Below are positions 8,755 to 16,376 of a stretch of 64,000 nucleotides of DNA, in pieces. The position numbers and the translations under genes were made by a program. The number at the start of each line of letters is the position of its first letter. Within the stretch, counting starts at the first letter, position 1. The stretch is from contig NZ_JACLZI010000032.1 in NCBI RefSeq assembly GCF_014280935.1, positions 1 to 64,000 of the forward strand, in the 5' to 3' direction. Source of the stretch: Aquibacillus kalidii (lineage in GTDB: Bacteria > Bacillota > Bacilli > Bacillales > Amphibacillaceae). Below the pieces are notes generated by a model. The model made no database searches. It was not told where the DNA came from and saw nothing but the letters and a program-made list of their open reading frames with translations.

Positions 8755-9192
8755 TTAGGTCATGGACATTAATTCCTTTAATTCATCTTTATTTTCTAGT
8801 ACGTCCTCTAATGTGTAATCATCAAGTATTTGAAAGAATGCTGCCAGTGCCTTTGAAATGACATGTTTCAATTTACATGAGGGTGTAATCACACACTGGT
8901 TTGTATCTTTATTAAAACACTCAAGGATAGAAAAATCATTTTCCATCCATCTTACAACTTGCCCTATGTTAATTTCTGATGGCCCTTTTGCCAAAATAAT
9001 TCCACCATTTCTTCCTCTTACTGTATGGATTAGTTCTAACTTACTTAACTGATGAACAACTTTTCTTATATGTTCGGTTGATATGAAAAAAGTTTCAGAT
9101 ATTTCTTTAATACTTGCTAACTCTCCTTCTTCTTTAGAACCTGTCAAGATTAAGACACGTAAAGCAAAATCTGTATACTTCTTTAAGCGCAT
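8755..9192 (-). CDS. nsrR: NO-sensing Rrf2-family repressor NsrR
   Basis: A 145-residue Rrf2 protein with an N-terminal winged helix-turn-helix (LASIKEISETFFISTEHIRKVV) and wing motif RGRNGGI. The cluster-binding cysteines C92, C100 and C106 have C-X7-C-X5-C spacing, the same numbering as B. subtilis NsrR, which carries a [4Fe-4S] cluster destroyed by nitric oxide. It is divergent from hmp, whose promoter has a palindrome of the NsrR type, so direct control of hmp is very likely. The start ATG is at the conserved MRLKKYTDFALRVL. IscR-type and generic Rrf2 alternatives fit less well because of the neighbour and cysteine spacing. Confidence 0.92.
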   Translation of the reverse strand: MRLKKYTDFALRVLILTGSKEEGELASIKEISETFFISTEHIRKVVHQLSKLELIHTVRGRNGGIILAKGPSEINIGQVVRWMENDFSILECFNKDTNQCVITPSCKLKHVISKALAAFFQILDDYTLEDVLENKDELKELMSMT

Positions 9193-9291
9193 TGTATAAT
9201 CCCCTTTCTCTCTAATCTCATAGTATCAAACCTATTCCATAAAATCTTGTTGTTTGTTAACAACATTGTCAAAACTAATTGGTTTTACCTG

Positions 9292-9321
9292 TTGAATAAC
9301 ATTACGAACTTTTTATACAAT
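9292..9321 (+). promoter_or_regulatory. hmp promoter
   Basis: TTGAAT (9292-9297) is followed by overlapping -10 candidates TATACA (16-bp spacer) and TACAAT (18-bp spacer). The NsrR-like palindrome begins 2-6 bases downstream, over the expected transcription start. Confidence 0.6.
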
Positions 9322-9322
9322 T

Positions 9323-9347
9323 AAATATGTATTATAAATACATGTTT
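9323..9347 (+). promoter_or_regulatory. NsrR operator candidate at hmp
   Basis: The core ATGTATTATAAATACAT (9327-9343) is a palindrome with perfect 7-bp arms and a 3-bp centre. It extends to 11-bp arms with one mismatch. This closely resembles the known NsrR sites of B. subtilis and enterics (ATGTATTT-AAATACAT type). It overlaps the start of transcription, as a repressor site should. Confidence 0.8.
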
Positions 9348-9365
9348 AAAAATAGGAGTGTAACT

Positions 9366-10601
9366 ATGGCAAATGAAACAAAAGCATTGTTAGATGAAAA
9401 AACAATTCAAACTATTAAATCAACAGTTCCTGTATTAGAGGAACACGGAGAAAAAATAACCTCTCGATTCTACCAACTTCTTTTTGAAAATAATCCAGAT
9501 CTAAAAAACATTTTTAATCAAACAAACCAACGAATGGGCAAACAACCTCAGGCTCTAGCTAATGCGGTATATGCTGCAGCATTATACATCGATAACTTAG
9601 AAGCAATTTTACCTGTTGTGAAACAAATCGCACATAAACATAGAAGTCTAAACATAAAGCCTGAACATTACCCAATTGTTGGAGAAAATTTACTTACAGC
9701 TATGAAAGACGTCCTAGGTGATGCAGCAAATGAAGAGATAATAACAGCATGGGGAAAAGCATACGGTGTAATTGCAGATGCTTTTATCCAAGTAGAAGCA
9801 GATATGTATGAAGAAACAGAAAACAAAGATGGTGGTTGGATTGGCTACCGTGACTTTGAAGTTGCAAATAAAGTGAAAGAAAGTGACGTTATTACTTCCT
9901 TTTATTTAAAGCCAGTTGATGGGGGAAAAATTCCTACTTTTAAACCTGGTCAATACCTTACTGTAAAAATTGATAGAGATGATGCGGAATATACTTGTCT
10001 TCGTCAATATAGCCTATCATGTGGACCAAACAAGGGGCATTATCGTATTAGTGTTAAAAGAGAAGATAGTATGAGTGATAAGCCAGCAGGAGTTGTATCT
10101 ACTTATTTACACCAATCCGTTAACGTAGGAGATATACTTCCTATCAGTGCGCCTGCAGGTGATTTTGTATTAGAGGAAGATACTAGACCGCTTGTCCTAA
10201 TTAGTGGTGGGGTAGGGCTAACACCTCTTACTAGCATGTTAGAAACAGTTATCGAAAGCCAGCCAAGCCGAGAAGTTTATTTCCTTCATGCAGCACAGAA
10301 CGGTTCTGTACATGGTTTAAAGGACTCTTTAAAGGAAGCTACCGATAACAATAAACAGGTACACAGCTATGTTGTGTATGAACATCCTTCCGAATCAGAC
10401 AAAACAGAAGCCCTGTTTGCAAAGGAAGGCTATATAGATTTAGATTTTATAAAATCAGTTATTCCGACAAACGATGCTTCGTTTTACTTCTGTGGTCCTG
10501 AAGGATTCATGAAAGCAATAAACCGCTCATTGAAAGAATGGAATGTTGCTGAGTCAGATATACATTTTGAATTCTTCGGCCCTGCTGGATCATTAGATTA
10601 A
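9366..10601 (+). CDS. hmp: Flavohemoprotein Hmp (nitric oxide dioxygenase)
   Basis: A 411-residue fusion of an N-terminal globin (about 1-140, proximal heme His in IAHKHRSLNIKPEHY), an FAD-binding ferredoxin-reductase domain (YTCLRQYSLS) and an NAD-binding domain (SGGVGLTPLTSML). The C terminus has the FCGPEGFM segment. It oxidises NO to nitrate using O2 and NAD(P)H in the cytoplasm. The frame is open upstream to 9327, but those codons fall in the operator; ATG at 9366 with AGGAG 8 bases before it gives the usual MANETKALLDEKT start. It is controlled by the divergent nsrR and ends at a strong hairpin. Confidence 0.96.
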   Translation: MANETKALLDEKTIQTIKSTVPVLEEHGEKITSRFYQLLFENNPDLKNIFNQTNQRMGKQPQALANAVYAAALYIDNLEAILPVVKQIAHKHRSLNIKPEHYPIVGENLLTAMKDVLGDAANEEIITAWGKAYGVIADAFIQVEADMYEETENKDGGWIGYRDFEVANKVKESDVITSFYLKPVDGGKIPTFKPGQYLTVKIDRDDAEYTCLRQYSLSCGPNKGHYRISVKREDSMSDKPAGVVSTYLHQSVNVGDILPISAPAGDFVLEEDTRPLVLISGGVGLTPLTSMLETVIESQPSREVYFLHAAQNGSVHGLKDSLKEATDNNKQVHSYVVYEHPSESDKTEALFAKEGYIDLDFIKSVIPTNDASFYFCGPEGFMKAINRSLKEWNVAESDIHFEFFGPAGSLD

Positions 10602-10609
10602 GATATATT

Positions 10610-10654
10610 TAAAAAAGTAGCCTATTGCGTATGTGCAAAAAGGCTACTTTTTCT
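10610..10654 (+). terminator. hmp terminator
   Basis: AAAAAAGTAGCCT pairs with AGGCTACTTTTT around a 17-nt loop, followed by Ts. Confidence 0.85.
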
Positions 10655-10658
10655 TTAC

Positions 10659-10912
10659 TTATACATTCAAAGTATAGTTTGCACGTTTTAATTCTACTGT
10701 GATCAGCGCTCCCTCAAAGACATTTTTCTTAACTAAGAAATCTCTAATGTTTTACCTTCACTTAACTCTTTAACTCGGTTAAGTAAAAATGTCTATTTCC
10801 CTGAGATTCCCTTCTCATTCGCTTCTTATAAAGCCTTCTCAATAATTTCATGTACACCATTTTGTTCCATTTCATATTCATCTGGTAAGGATCACCAATA
10901 GCATTCATTTAA
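10659..10912 (-). pseudogene. psuG: psuG remnant (pseudouridine-5'-phosphate glycosidase C terminus)
   Basis: This gap has no intact gene, but minus-strand translation in shifting frames gives ordered pieces of the PsuG C terminus: LPDEYEMEQNGVHEIIEKAL, then EANEKGISGK, TFLLNRVKELSEGKTLEIS, and finally KKNVFEGALITVEL. In intact PsuG the same blocks read roughly as EEYEM...IIEQAL, EA..KGIKGKEVTPFLL, VKELTGGKSLE, and LVKNNA..GA.IAV. At least two in-frame stops and two frameshifts break it, and the first ~200 residues are missing. Intact PsuG degrades pseudouridine 5'-phosphate to uracil and ribose 5-phosphate. Family recognition is from memory of the motif order. Confidence 0.7.
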
Positions 10913-10987
10913 AAAAGTAAATTAGAGATTTTATTGCTGTAATGTCTATAGATACTATGTCGTAAGCAACTATTTCTATGTAAATAG

Positions 10988-11020
10988 ATAAAGATCAGTC
11001 TATATAACAAGACTGACCTT
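10988..11020 (-). terminator. acsA terminator candidate
   Basis: On the minus strand GGTCAGTCT and AGACTGATC pair (one G-U) after the acsA stop, followed by TTTATC. The T tract is short. Confidence 0.65.
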
Positions 11021-11035
11021 TTCCCACTTTTTATA

Positions 11036-12751
11036 TTACTCTTCTAATGTAGAAGTATCGCCTGTTGGTAGACCTAACTCCCATGATTTTAGTAAACGGC
11101 GCATAATTTTCCCGCTTCGTGTTTTAGGAATCGTCTCCTTCACTTCAATTTCCCTTGGAGCAGCGTGAGCACTTAATCCTGTCTTAACAAATTTACGGAT
11201 ATCTGCTAATAAATCATCATTAGCTTCATAACCACTATTCAACGTAATAAACGCTTTAATGATCTCTCCACGTTCTGGATCAGGCTTCCCAATTACACCA
11301 GCTTCGGCAACTGCAGGGTGTTCAATGAGCTTACTTTCTACTTCAAATGGCCCCACTCTTTCTCCAGAAGTATTAATAACATCATCAAGACGGCCCTGGA
11401 ACCAGAAGTATCCATCCTCATCCATATAAGCACTATCTCCAGATACATACCATCCATTTATAAAGTAGCTTTCATATTTCCCTGGATTTTTCCAGATTGC
11501 TCGCATCATCGATGGCCAACCTTGCCTGATTGCAAGATTCCCCATTTGATTAGGAGGCAAGATATTCCCTTCATTATCAATAATAGCAGCTTCGACACCA
11601 GGAATTGGTTTACCCATTGAACCTGGTCTAATATCCATAGAAGGATAATTAACAATTAACATTGCGCCTGTTTCCGTCATCCACCATGTATCATGGATAC
11701 GTAGTCCAAAGGCATCCAATGCCCAAGTAATTACTTCAGGATTAAGCGGTTCTCCGACACTCATTACATGCCTTAAAGAGGAGAGATCAAATTGATTCAC
11801 GACATTCTCCCCTGCACTCACAAGTTTGCGGAATGCAGTAGGTGCAGAGTACCATACTGTTACATTGTATTTATCTAATGTTTCGTACCAGGATTCTGGT
11901 GTAAAACGACCACCTCTAATTACGTTTGTTACCCCATGTAACCAAGGTGCAAAGATACCATAACTTGTTCCTGTTACCCAGCCTGGATCTGCGGTACACC
12001 AGTATATATCCTCTTCCTTTAAATCAATAACCCATTCACCTGTCGCGTAATGCTGAATCATCGCATTATGGACATGATAAACCCCTTTCGGTTTGCCAGT
12101 AGAACCTGAGGTATAGTGAAGTAACATTCCATCCTCTAAATCGACCCATTCTATATCAAATTGATCTGAAGCTTTATCCATTTCTTTATAGTATTGAATG
12201 TAGTTATTGCTTGTATCTGTGGAATCGCCGACTAGTACGATCTTTTCTAATGTAGGTAAATCTTGTTGAGGGACTCTTTCTAATAGCTCTGGGGTTGTAA
12301 TGAGCATCGATGCTTCGCTATCCTCAAGACGATCTCTAACTGCCTGCTCCATGAATGCTTCAAACAGAGGGCCTGCAATAGCTCCTACCTTAAGGATCCC
12401 AAAAAAACATGCATAAAATTCTGGGCTTCTTGGCATAAACAGAAAAACCCGATCGCTCTTTTTAACTCCATTTTCTTTGAGGATATTTGCAAATTGATTA
12501 CTACTTTTTTTCAACTGTTCAAATGTTATACTTTCTTCCCTATCAGGAGCAGAGAAAAGTAAGGCAATTTGATTTTTCTTTTCAGGATTTTCAGCATGAC
12601 GATCAATTGCTTCATATGCTGCATTAACTTTACCTGTTTGATACCAACTAAAGTTTTTCTTCACTTCATCCCAATTAAAAGTATCCCGTTTACTCTCATA
12701 GTCTTTTAAATTATGATTCCCTTCTCTTGCTGAAATAGGTTGCATATCCAT
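11036..12751 (-). CDS. acsA: Acetyl-CoA synthetase
   Basis: A 571-residue adenylate-forming enzyme, the size of Bacillus AcsA. It has the P-loop LHYTSGSTGKPKGV, the A5-type WWMTETGA motif, the VSGDSAYMDEDGYFWFQGR hinge region and the C-terminal PKTRSGKIMRR whose lysine is the usual acetylation target. It activates acetate to acetyl-CoA via acetyl-AMP, for growth on acetate and overflow reuse. In B. subtilis the lysine is controlled by AcuA/AcuC; those genes are not in this window. A consensus cre site lies 22 bp upstream of the start, implying CcpA repression. AAGAGGTGA precedes the ATG. Confidence 0.95.
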   Translation of the reverse strand: MDMQPISAREGNHNLKDYESKRDTFNWDEVKKNFSWYQTGKVNAAYEAIDRHAENPEKKNQIALLFSAPDREESITFEQLKKSSNQFANILKENGVKKSDRVFLFMPRSPEFYACFFGILKVGAIAGPLFEAFMEQAVRDRLEDSEASMLITTPELLERVPQQDLPTLEKIVLVGDSTDTSNNYIQYYKEMDKASDQFDIEWVDLEDGMLLHYTSGSTGKPKGVYHVHNAMIQHYATGEWVIDLKEEDIYWCTADPGWVTGTSYGIFAPWLHGVTNVIRGGRFTPESWYETLDKYNVTVWYSAPTAFRKLVSAGENVVNQFDLSSLRHVMSVGEPLNPEVITWALDAFGLRIHDTWWMTETGAMLIVNYPSMDIRPGSMGKPIPGVEAAIIDNEGNILPPNQMGNLAIRQGWPSMMRAIWKNPGKYESYFINGWYVSGDSAYMDEDGYFWFQGRLDDVINTSGERVGPFEVESKLIEHPAVAEAGVIGKPDPERGEIIKAFITLNSGYEANDDLLADIRKFVKTGLSAHAAPREIEVKETIPKTRSGKIMRRLLKSWELGLPTGDTSTLEE

Positions 12752-12772
12752 CTAATCACCTCTTATAATATT

Positions 12773-12786
12773 TGTAAACGCTTGCA
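12773..12786 (-). promoter_or_regulatory. cre site (CcpA) upstream of acsA
   Basis: TGTAAACGCTTGCA fits the cre consensus TGWAANCGNTNWCA at every position and sits just before acsA. B. subtilis acsA is known to be repressed by CcpA on glucose. The strand is given for the gene it controls. Confidence 0.85.
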
Positions 12787-12949
12787 ATAAAAAGTAAACA
12801 CATTACTACATTCTATGAGCAAATCGTGGAGGTAATATAACTTTTTCTAATTTTATTTATATTTTATACCATTTAGTTGGTAAATTAAAGAAAAAAGGTA
12901 TGCTCCAAAGAAAGAACAGAAAAATTATCCTAGTTTCGAAATAAATATC

Positions 12950-12978
12950 TTGACCTTTATTGTTTACCATTATATACT
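12950..12978 (+). promoter_or_regulatory. YceI gene promoter
   Basis: TTGACC (12950-12955) and TATACT (12973-12978) are spaced 17 bp, a good sigma-A promoter about 60 bp before the YceI start. Confidence 0.75.
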
Positions 12979-12996
12979 TACTTACATAAAGTAAGT
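12976..12996 (+). promoter_or_regulatory. Palindromic operator candidate over the YceI promoter
   Basis: ACTTACTT and AAGTAAGT form perfect 8-bp arms around a 5-bp centre, overlapping the -10 and the expected +1. Position and form suggest a dimeric repressor of the MarR or DUF24/HxlR kind. No such regulator gene is in this window, so the regulator is unknown. Confidence 0.6.
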
Positions 12997-13037
12997 TAAT
13001 GATTAAAAATAACACATATATAAATGGAGGTCATAAT

Positions 13038-13571
13038 ATGACAAAACAAACATTAAAAGTAGATTCTGCACACACAAGTGTAGATTTCTCAGTAAAACAT
13101 ATGATGGTATCAAAAGTGAAAGGTACTTTTCATGATTATGATGTTAAACTTGTTGCAGATCCAGATGATTTAACAACTGCAGAAATCGAATTCAATATAG
13201 GCGTTGATAGCATCGATACACGTAACAAACAACGTGATGAACACTTAATTTCTGCTGATTTATTTAATGTAGAGCAGTATCCAAACATGACATTTAAATC
13301 TGAGAAATTAGAAAAAAAATCAGATGATGAATATGAAGTAACTGGTACGTTAACCATCGCTGGACATTCTCAAACAGAAACATTTAACGTTACATTCGAA
13401 GGTTCTGGAAAAGATCCTTGGGGAAATCAAGTATTTGGTTTTAGTGCTGAAGGTAAGGTAAACCGTAGTGATTATGGTATTACGTATAACGCAGCGCTTG
13501 AAACTGGTGGCGTATTAATTGGTGATGAAATTAAAATTAATATTGAAATGGAAGCAATGATTGAAGCATAA
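13038..13571 (+). CDS. YceI family polyisoprenoid-binding protein
   Basis: A 177-residue YceI lipocalin-like barrel: LKVDSAHTSVDFSVKHMMVSKVKGTF at the N terminus, the IDTRNKQRDEHL segment, and the C-terminal NRSDYGITYNAALETGGVLIGDEI signature. Unlike E. coli YceI it has no signal peptide, so it is predicted to be cytoplasmic. Family members bind long isoprenoid chains such as quinone precursors and respond to stress; the role here is unknown. Fourteen in-frame codons lie upstream, but ATG at 13038 has GGAGG at the right distance. It is monocistronic, with a strong terminator and a promoter covered by a palindrome. Confidence 0.9.
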   Translation: MTKQTLKVDSAHTSVDFSVKHMMVSKVKGTFHDYDVKLVADPDDLTTAEIEFNIGVDSIDTRNKQRDEHLISADLFNVEQYPNMTFKSEKLEKKSDDEYEVTGTLTIAGHSQTETFNVTFEGSGKDPWGNQVFGFSAEGKVNRSDYGITYNAALETGGVLIGDEIKINIEMEAMIEA

Positions 13572-13583
13572 ATCTTAAAACCT

Positions 13584-13620
13584 TAAAAGCATGTGAGCCC
13601 AGCGCTCACATGCTTTTTTT
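13584..13620 (+). terminator. YceI gene terminator
   Basis: AAAGCATGTGAGC and GCTCACATGCTTT form a 13-bp perfect stem followed by seven Ts. Confidence 0.92.
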
Positions 13621-13712
13621 AGTAATAATTTTTATTTGATTATGCCATAAAGGTTATGTGTAAATCCAACTGAGTTGGGCAAGATGGTTTAAGGTAGCAC
13701 TATTTTTTTAAT

Positions 13713-13743
13713 CGAATAGATTTTAACTTACCTACAAATAATA
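13713..13743 (+). promoter_or_regulatory. Possible sigma-G promoter of the ger operon
   Basis: CGAATA (13713-13718) lies upstream of a CAAATAATA stretch (13735-13743), resembling the forespore consensus TGAATA...CATACTA. Spacing and -10 match are imperfect. The proposal rests on known sigma-G control of gerA-type operons. Confidence 0.35.
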
Positions 13744-13776
13744 AAGTAATAAAAAATTGGTAAAGAGGTGACAGGT

Positions 13777-15270
13777 GTGTTTAAGTTTTTGAAAAAAGTA
13801 CAACAGACAGATAGTAAGTCGGAACCGGAAGCCGTACATACAAAACTAGATAAAAACGCCCAACACATAAAACAACTCTTTTCCTATGGTTTGAATAAGG
13901 ATTTTACCTTTCGTGAATTAACGGCTAAATACAGTCAAGAAAAAATCGAAATTTATTATTACTCATCCATTGTCGATGCCAATAAAGTATATGATGCTAT
14001 TGTTCGTCCCCTTTTAGAGTCAGAGGGAAAACAAATACGTGATGTCATCGTTGCTGAAAGTGTTAAGGAAATAACGGATTTCGAACAAGCTACCGAGCAT
14101 ATTAACAGTGGGAAAGCTATTATTTTTGAGGATGGTAATAATACCGCCTATTCCATTGATGTGGCTAAATTTGAATATAGGGGAATTGGAAAAGCAGAAA
14201 ATGAGAGTACAATCCGAGGCCCCCAAGAAGCATTTACAGAATCACTTAATGTGAATGTTTCGTTAATCCGAAAAAGAATGCACGACAAGCAACTAGTTAC
14301 AGAGGGAAAACAAGTTGGTGCAAGATCTAAATCTGAAGTAAATATTGTATATGTTAAGGATTTAGTCAATGAGGAGATTCTAAAAAGTGTCAGGGAACGA
14401 CTAGATAACATTGAGGCGGATAATGTTAGAAATCTTGAGCTATTGGAGCAATTTATTGAAGAACGTCCATATTCTTTAGTACCAACTGTACTTTTTACAG
14501 AGCGGCCTGGTAATGCCACTTCCTATTTAGAGGATGGCCATATTATCATTCTAATGAATAACTCAGCTGGGTGTCTAATTGTTCCAGTTACGTTTTGGTC
14601 ATTTTTCCATTCACCAGAGGACCGCTACTTAAGGTTTTTATTCGGTAACTTTTCTAGATTAGTAAGGATGCTTGCTTTTTATTTAACAACGATGATATCT
14701 GCAACGTATATTGCCATAACTAACTTCCATAGCGCCATGCTTCCTCCAGATTTACTATTGGCAATAACAGCATCAAGGGAAAGAGTGCCTTTTCCACTAA
14801 TATTTGAAATTTTGATCATGGAGATTGCTTTTGAACTAATCAGAGAAGCTGGAATACGGATTCCTAATCCATTAGGGCCAACGATTGGTATTGTTGGTGC
14901 GCTAATTTTAGGACAGGCAGCCGTCCAAGCTAATATTATTAGTCCAATTATTGTTATTATTACAGCGGTATCTGGTCTAACATCTTTTGCAGTAACAGAT
15001 GTCAGTATTAACTATTCCGTTCGAATAACAAGATTTATTTTTATATTTTCAGCTGGATTCTTGGGGATTTTCAGCTTGATGGGGGCTTTCTTAGCATGGT
15101 TCATGTATGTTGCATCTATTAAGTCTTTTGGGGTCCCTTTCTTTGCACCACTTTCTCCAAGCTATAGATCACCTCATGACACTTTATTTCGGAAAGCAAT
15201 AAGGAATGAAATTTGGCGACCCGGGCAGATCAAACCGAAAGATATTCGAAAAAAGGCTAATAGCAAATGA
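13777..15270 (+). CDS. Spore germination receptor subunit A (GerA family)
   Basis: A 497-residue GerA-type subunit. A soluble N-terminal region (about 1-245) contains YYYSSIVDANKVYDAIVRPLL and the family segment IRGPQEAFTESLNVNVSLIRKR. A membrane domain follows with several helices and the conserved RIPNPLGPTIGIVGALILGQAAV segment. In the spore inner membrane, A subunits oligomerise with GerB and GerC proteins to sense nutrients and release ions. The frame opens at GTG 13768, but that codon is part of the ribosome-binding site GAGGTGA, so GTG at 13777 is the likely start. It heads a gerA-gerB-gerC-small gene operon. The nutrient specificity is unknown. Confidence 0.9.
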   Translation: MFKFLKKVQQTDSKSEPEAVHTKLDKNAQHIKQLFSYGLNKDFTFRELTAKYSQEKIEIYYYSSIVDANKVYDAIVRPLLESEGKQIRDVIVAESVKEITDFEQATEHINSGKAIIFEDGNNTAYSIDVAKFEYRGIGKAENESTIRGPQEAFTESLNVNVSLIRKRMHDKQLVTEGKQVGARSKSEVNIVYVKDLVNEEILKSVRERLDNIEADNVRNLELLEQFIEERPYSLVPTVLFTERPGNATSYLEDGHIIILMNNSAGCLIVPVTFWSFFHSPEDRYLRFLFGNFSRLVRMLAFYLTTMISATYIAITNFHSAMLPPDLLLAITASRERVPFPLIFEILIMEIAFELIREAGIRIPNPLGPTIGIVGALILGQAAVQANIISPIIVIITAVSGLTSFAVTDVSINYSVRITRFIFIFSAGFLGIFSLMGAFLAWFMYVASIKSFGVPFFAPLSPSYRSPHDTLFRKAIRNEIWRPGQIKPKDIRKKANSK

Positions 15271-15284
15271 ATTAGGTGAAGATA

Positions 15285-16376
15285 ATGAAAGACCATAAAA
15301 CATTAAAAACTAGAGAATTATTTGCAATGATGACTATATTCGTAGGTATGAAACTGGCTGATACAACGCCATCTTTACTTTCTTCTAAGGCTAGTAACGC
15401 CTTTTGGATGATCCCAATTATCTCTTTTATAGTCATCATTCCATCTTTCTTATTACTCATTTTCTTACTAAAAAAGTATAAGGATAAAAACTTGATCCAA
15501 CTATTAGAAGCTATTCTTGGAACCTATCTTGGTAAAGCACTTGGATTTACTATTTTCTTGTCGGCCTTTCTATCATTATCATTGGATAGTCGAAATTACG
15601 TCGAGCAAATCAAACTTCTTTATTTCCCTGAGTCTCCAACTACTATTTTATATTTTGTTTTTATTGGGGTTGCTTTTATTGGCGCAAAAAAGGGACTTGA
15701 AGTAATCGGTTATTCCTCATGGATTGGGTTACCACTAATCAAATTTTCTATGTTATTAATGGCCTTTTTGATATTTGACCGAATTATTCTACTAAGAATC
15801 TTTCCCATTTTTGGTGATGGGTTGGATGTTGTATTGACACAAGGTATTAAAAAAGCTTCGATTTTTTCTGAGTTATTTTTATTCACAATCGCTTATACCG
15901 CATTTAAAGATACAAATACCTTTAGAAAAGGAAGCTATCTAGGTAGTTTTGTTGTTATTTTTGAAATTACCTTCTTCTTTTTATTATACACTTTAGTTTT
16001 TGATTATAACTCAGTAGGAAAAGTTGCCTTTCCATTTCATGATATTACACAATACATTAATTTTGGTGACTATTTTACAAATGTTGAAACATTCTTTATG
16101 GTTTTTTGGTTACTAGCAGCGTATATGCGATTTATTATATTTCTTTATTTAATAGCATGGATCTTTGCTGCTGTATTTAATATTAAAGAATTTGAACCGC
16201 TAATACTTCCCTTTGCTTTCTTTACCATAATCATTGGAATGATACCTGATAATACACTGCTTAATGATCTATTTTACCGTGACCGTTTACTAAACTATAT
16301 GACACCCTTATTTATTAGTTTTCCAATTATCCTGTGGATTGTTGCCTTTTTTAAGGGGGACTTGAAAAAAACATGA
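15285..16376 (+). CDS. Spore germination receptor subunit B (GerB family permease)
   Basis: A 363-residue protein with about ten membrane helices, a member of the GerB branch of the amino acid/polyamine/organocation superfamily. The N terminus TRELFAMMTIFVGMKLADTTPSLL is typical, and RNYVEQIKLLYFPESPTTIL follows the third helix. B subunits bind the germinant. The frame is open from GTG 15276, but ATG at 15285 is spaced correctly from AGGTGA. It starts 14 bp after gerA and overlaps gerC by 4 bp, so the three are translated from one message. Confidence 0.9.
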   Translation: MKDHKTLKTRELFAMMTIFVGMKLADTTPSLLSSKASNAFWMIPIISFIVIIPSFLLLIFLLKKYKDKNLIQLLEAILGTYLGKALGFTIFLSAFLSLSLDSRNYVEQIKLLYFPESPTTILYFVFIGVAFIGAKKGLEVIGYSSWIGLPLIKFSMLLMAFLIFDRIILLRIFPIFGDGLDVVLTQGIKKASIFSELFLFTIAYTAFKDTNTFRKGSYLGSFVVIFEITFFFLLYTLVFDYNSVGKVAFPFHDITQYINFGDYFTNVETFFMVFWLLAAYMRFIIFLYLIAWIFAAVFNIKEFEPLILPFAFFTIIIGMIPDNTLLNDLFYRDRLLNYMTPLFISFPIILWIVAFFKGDLKKT

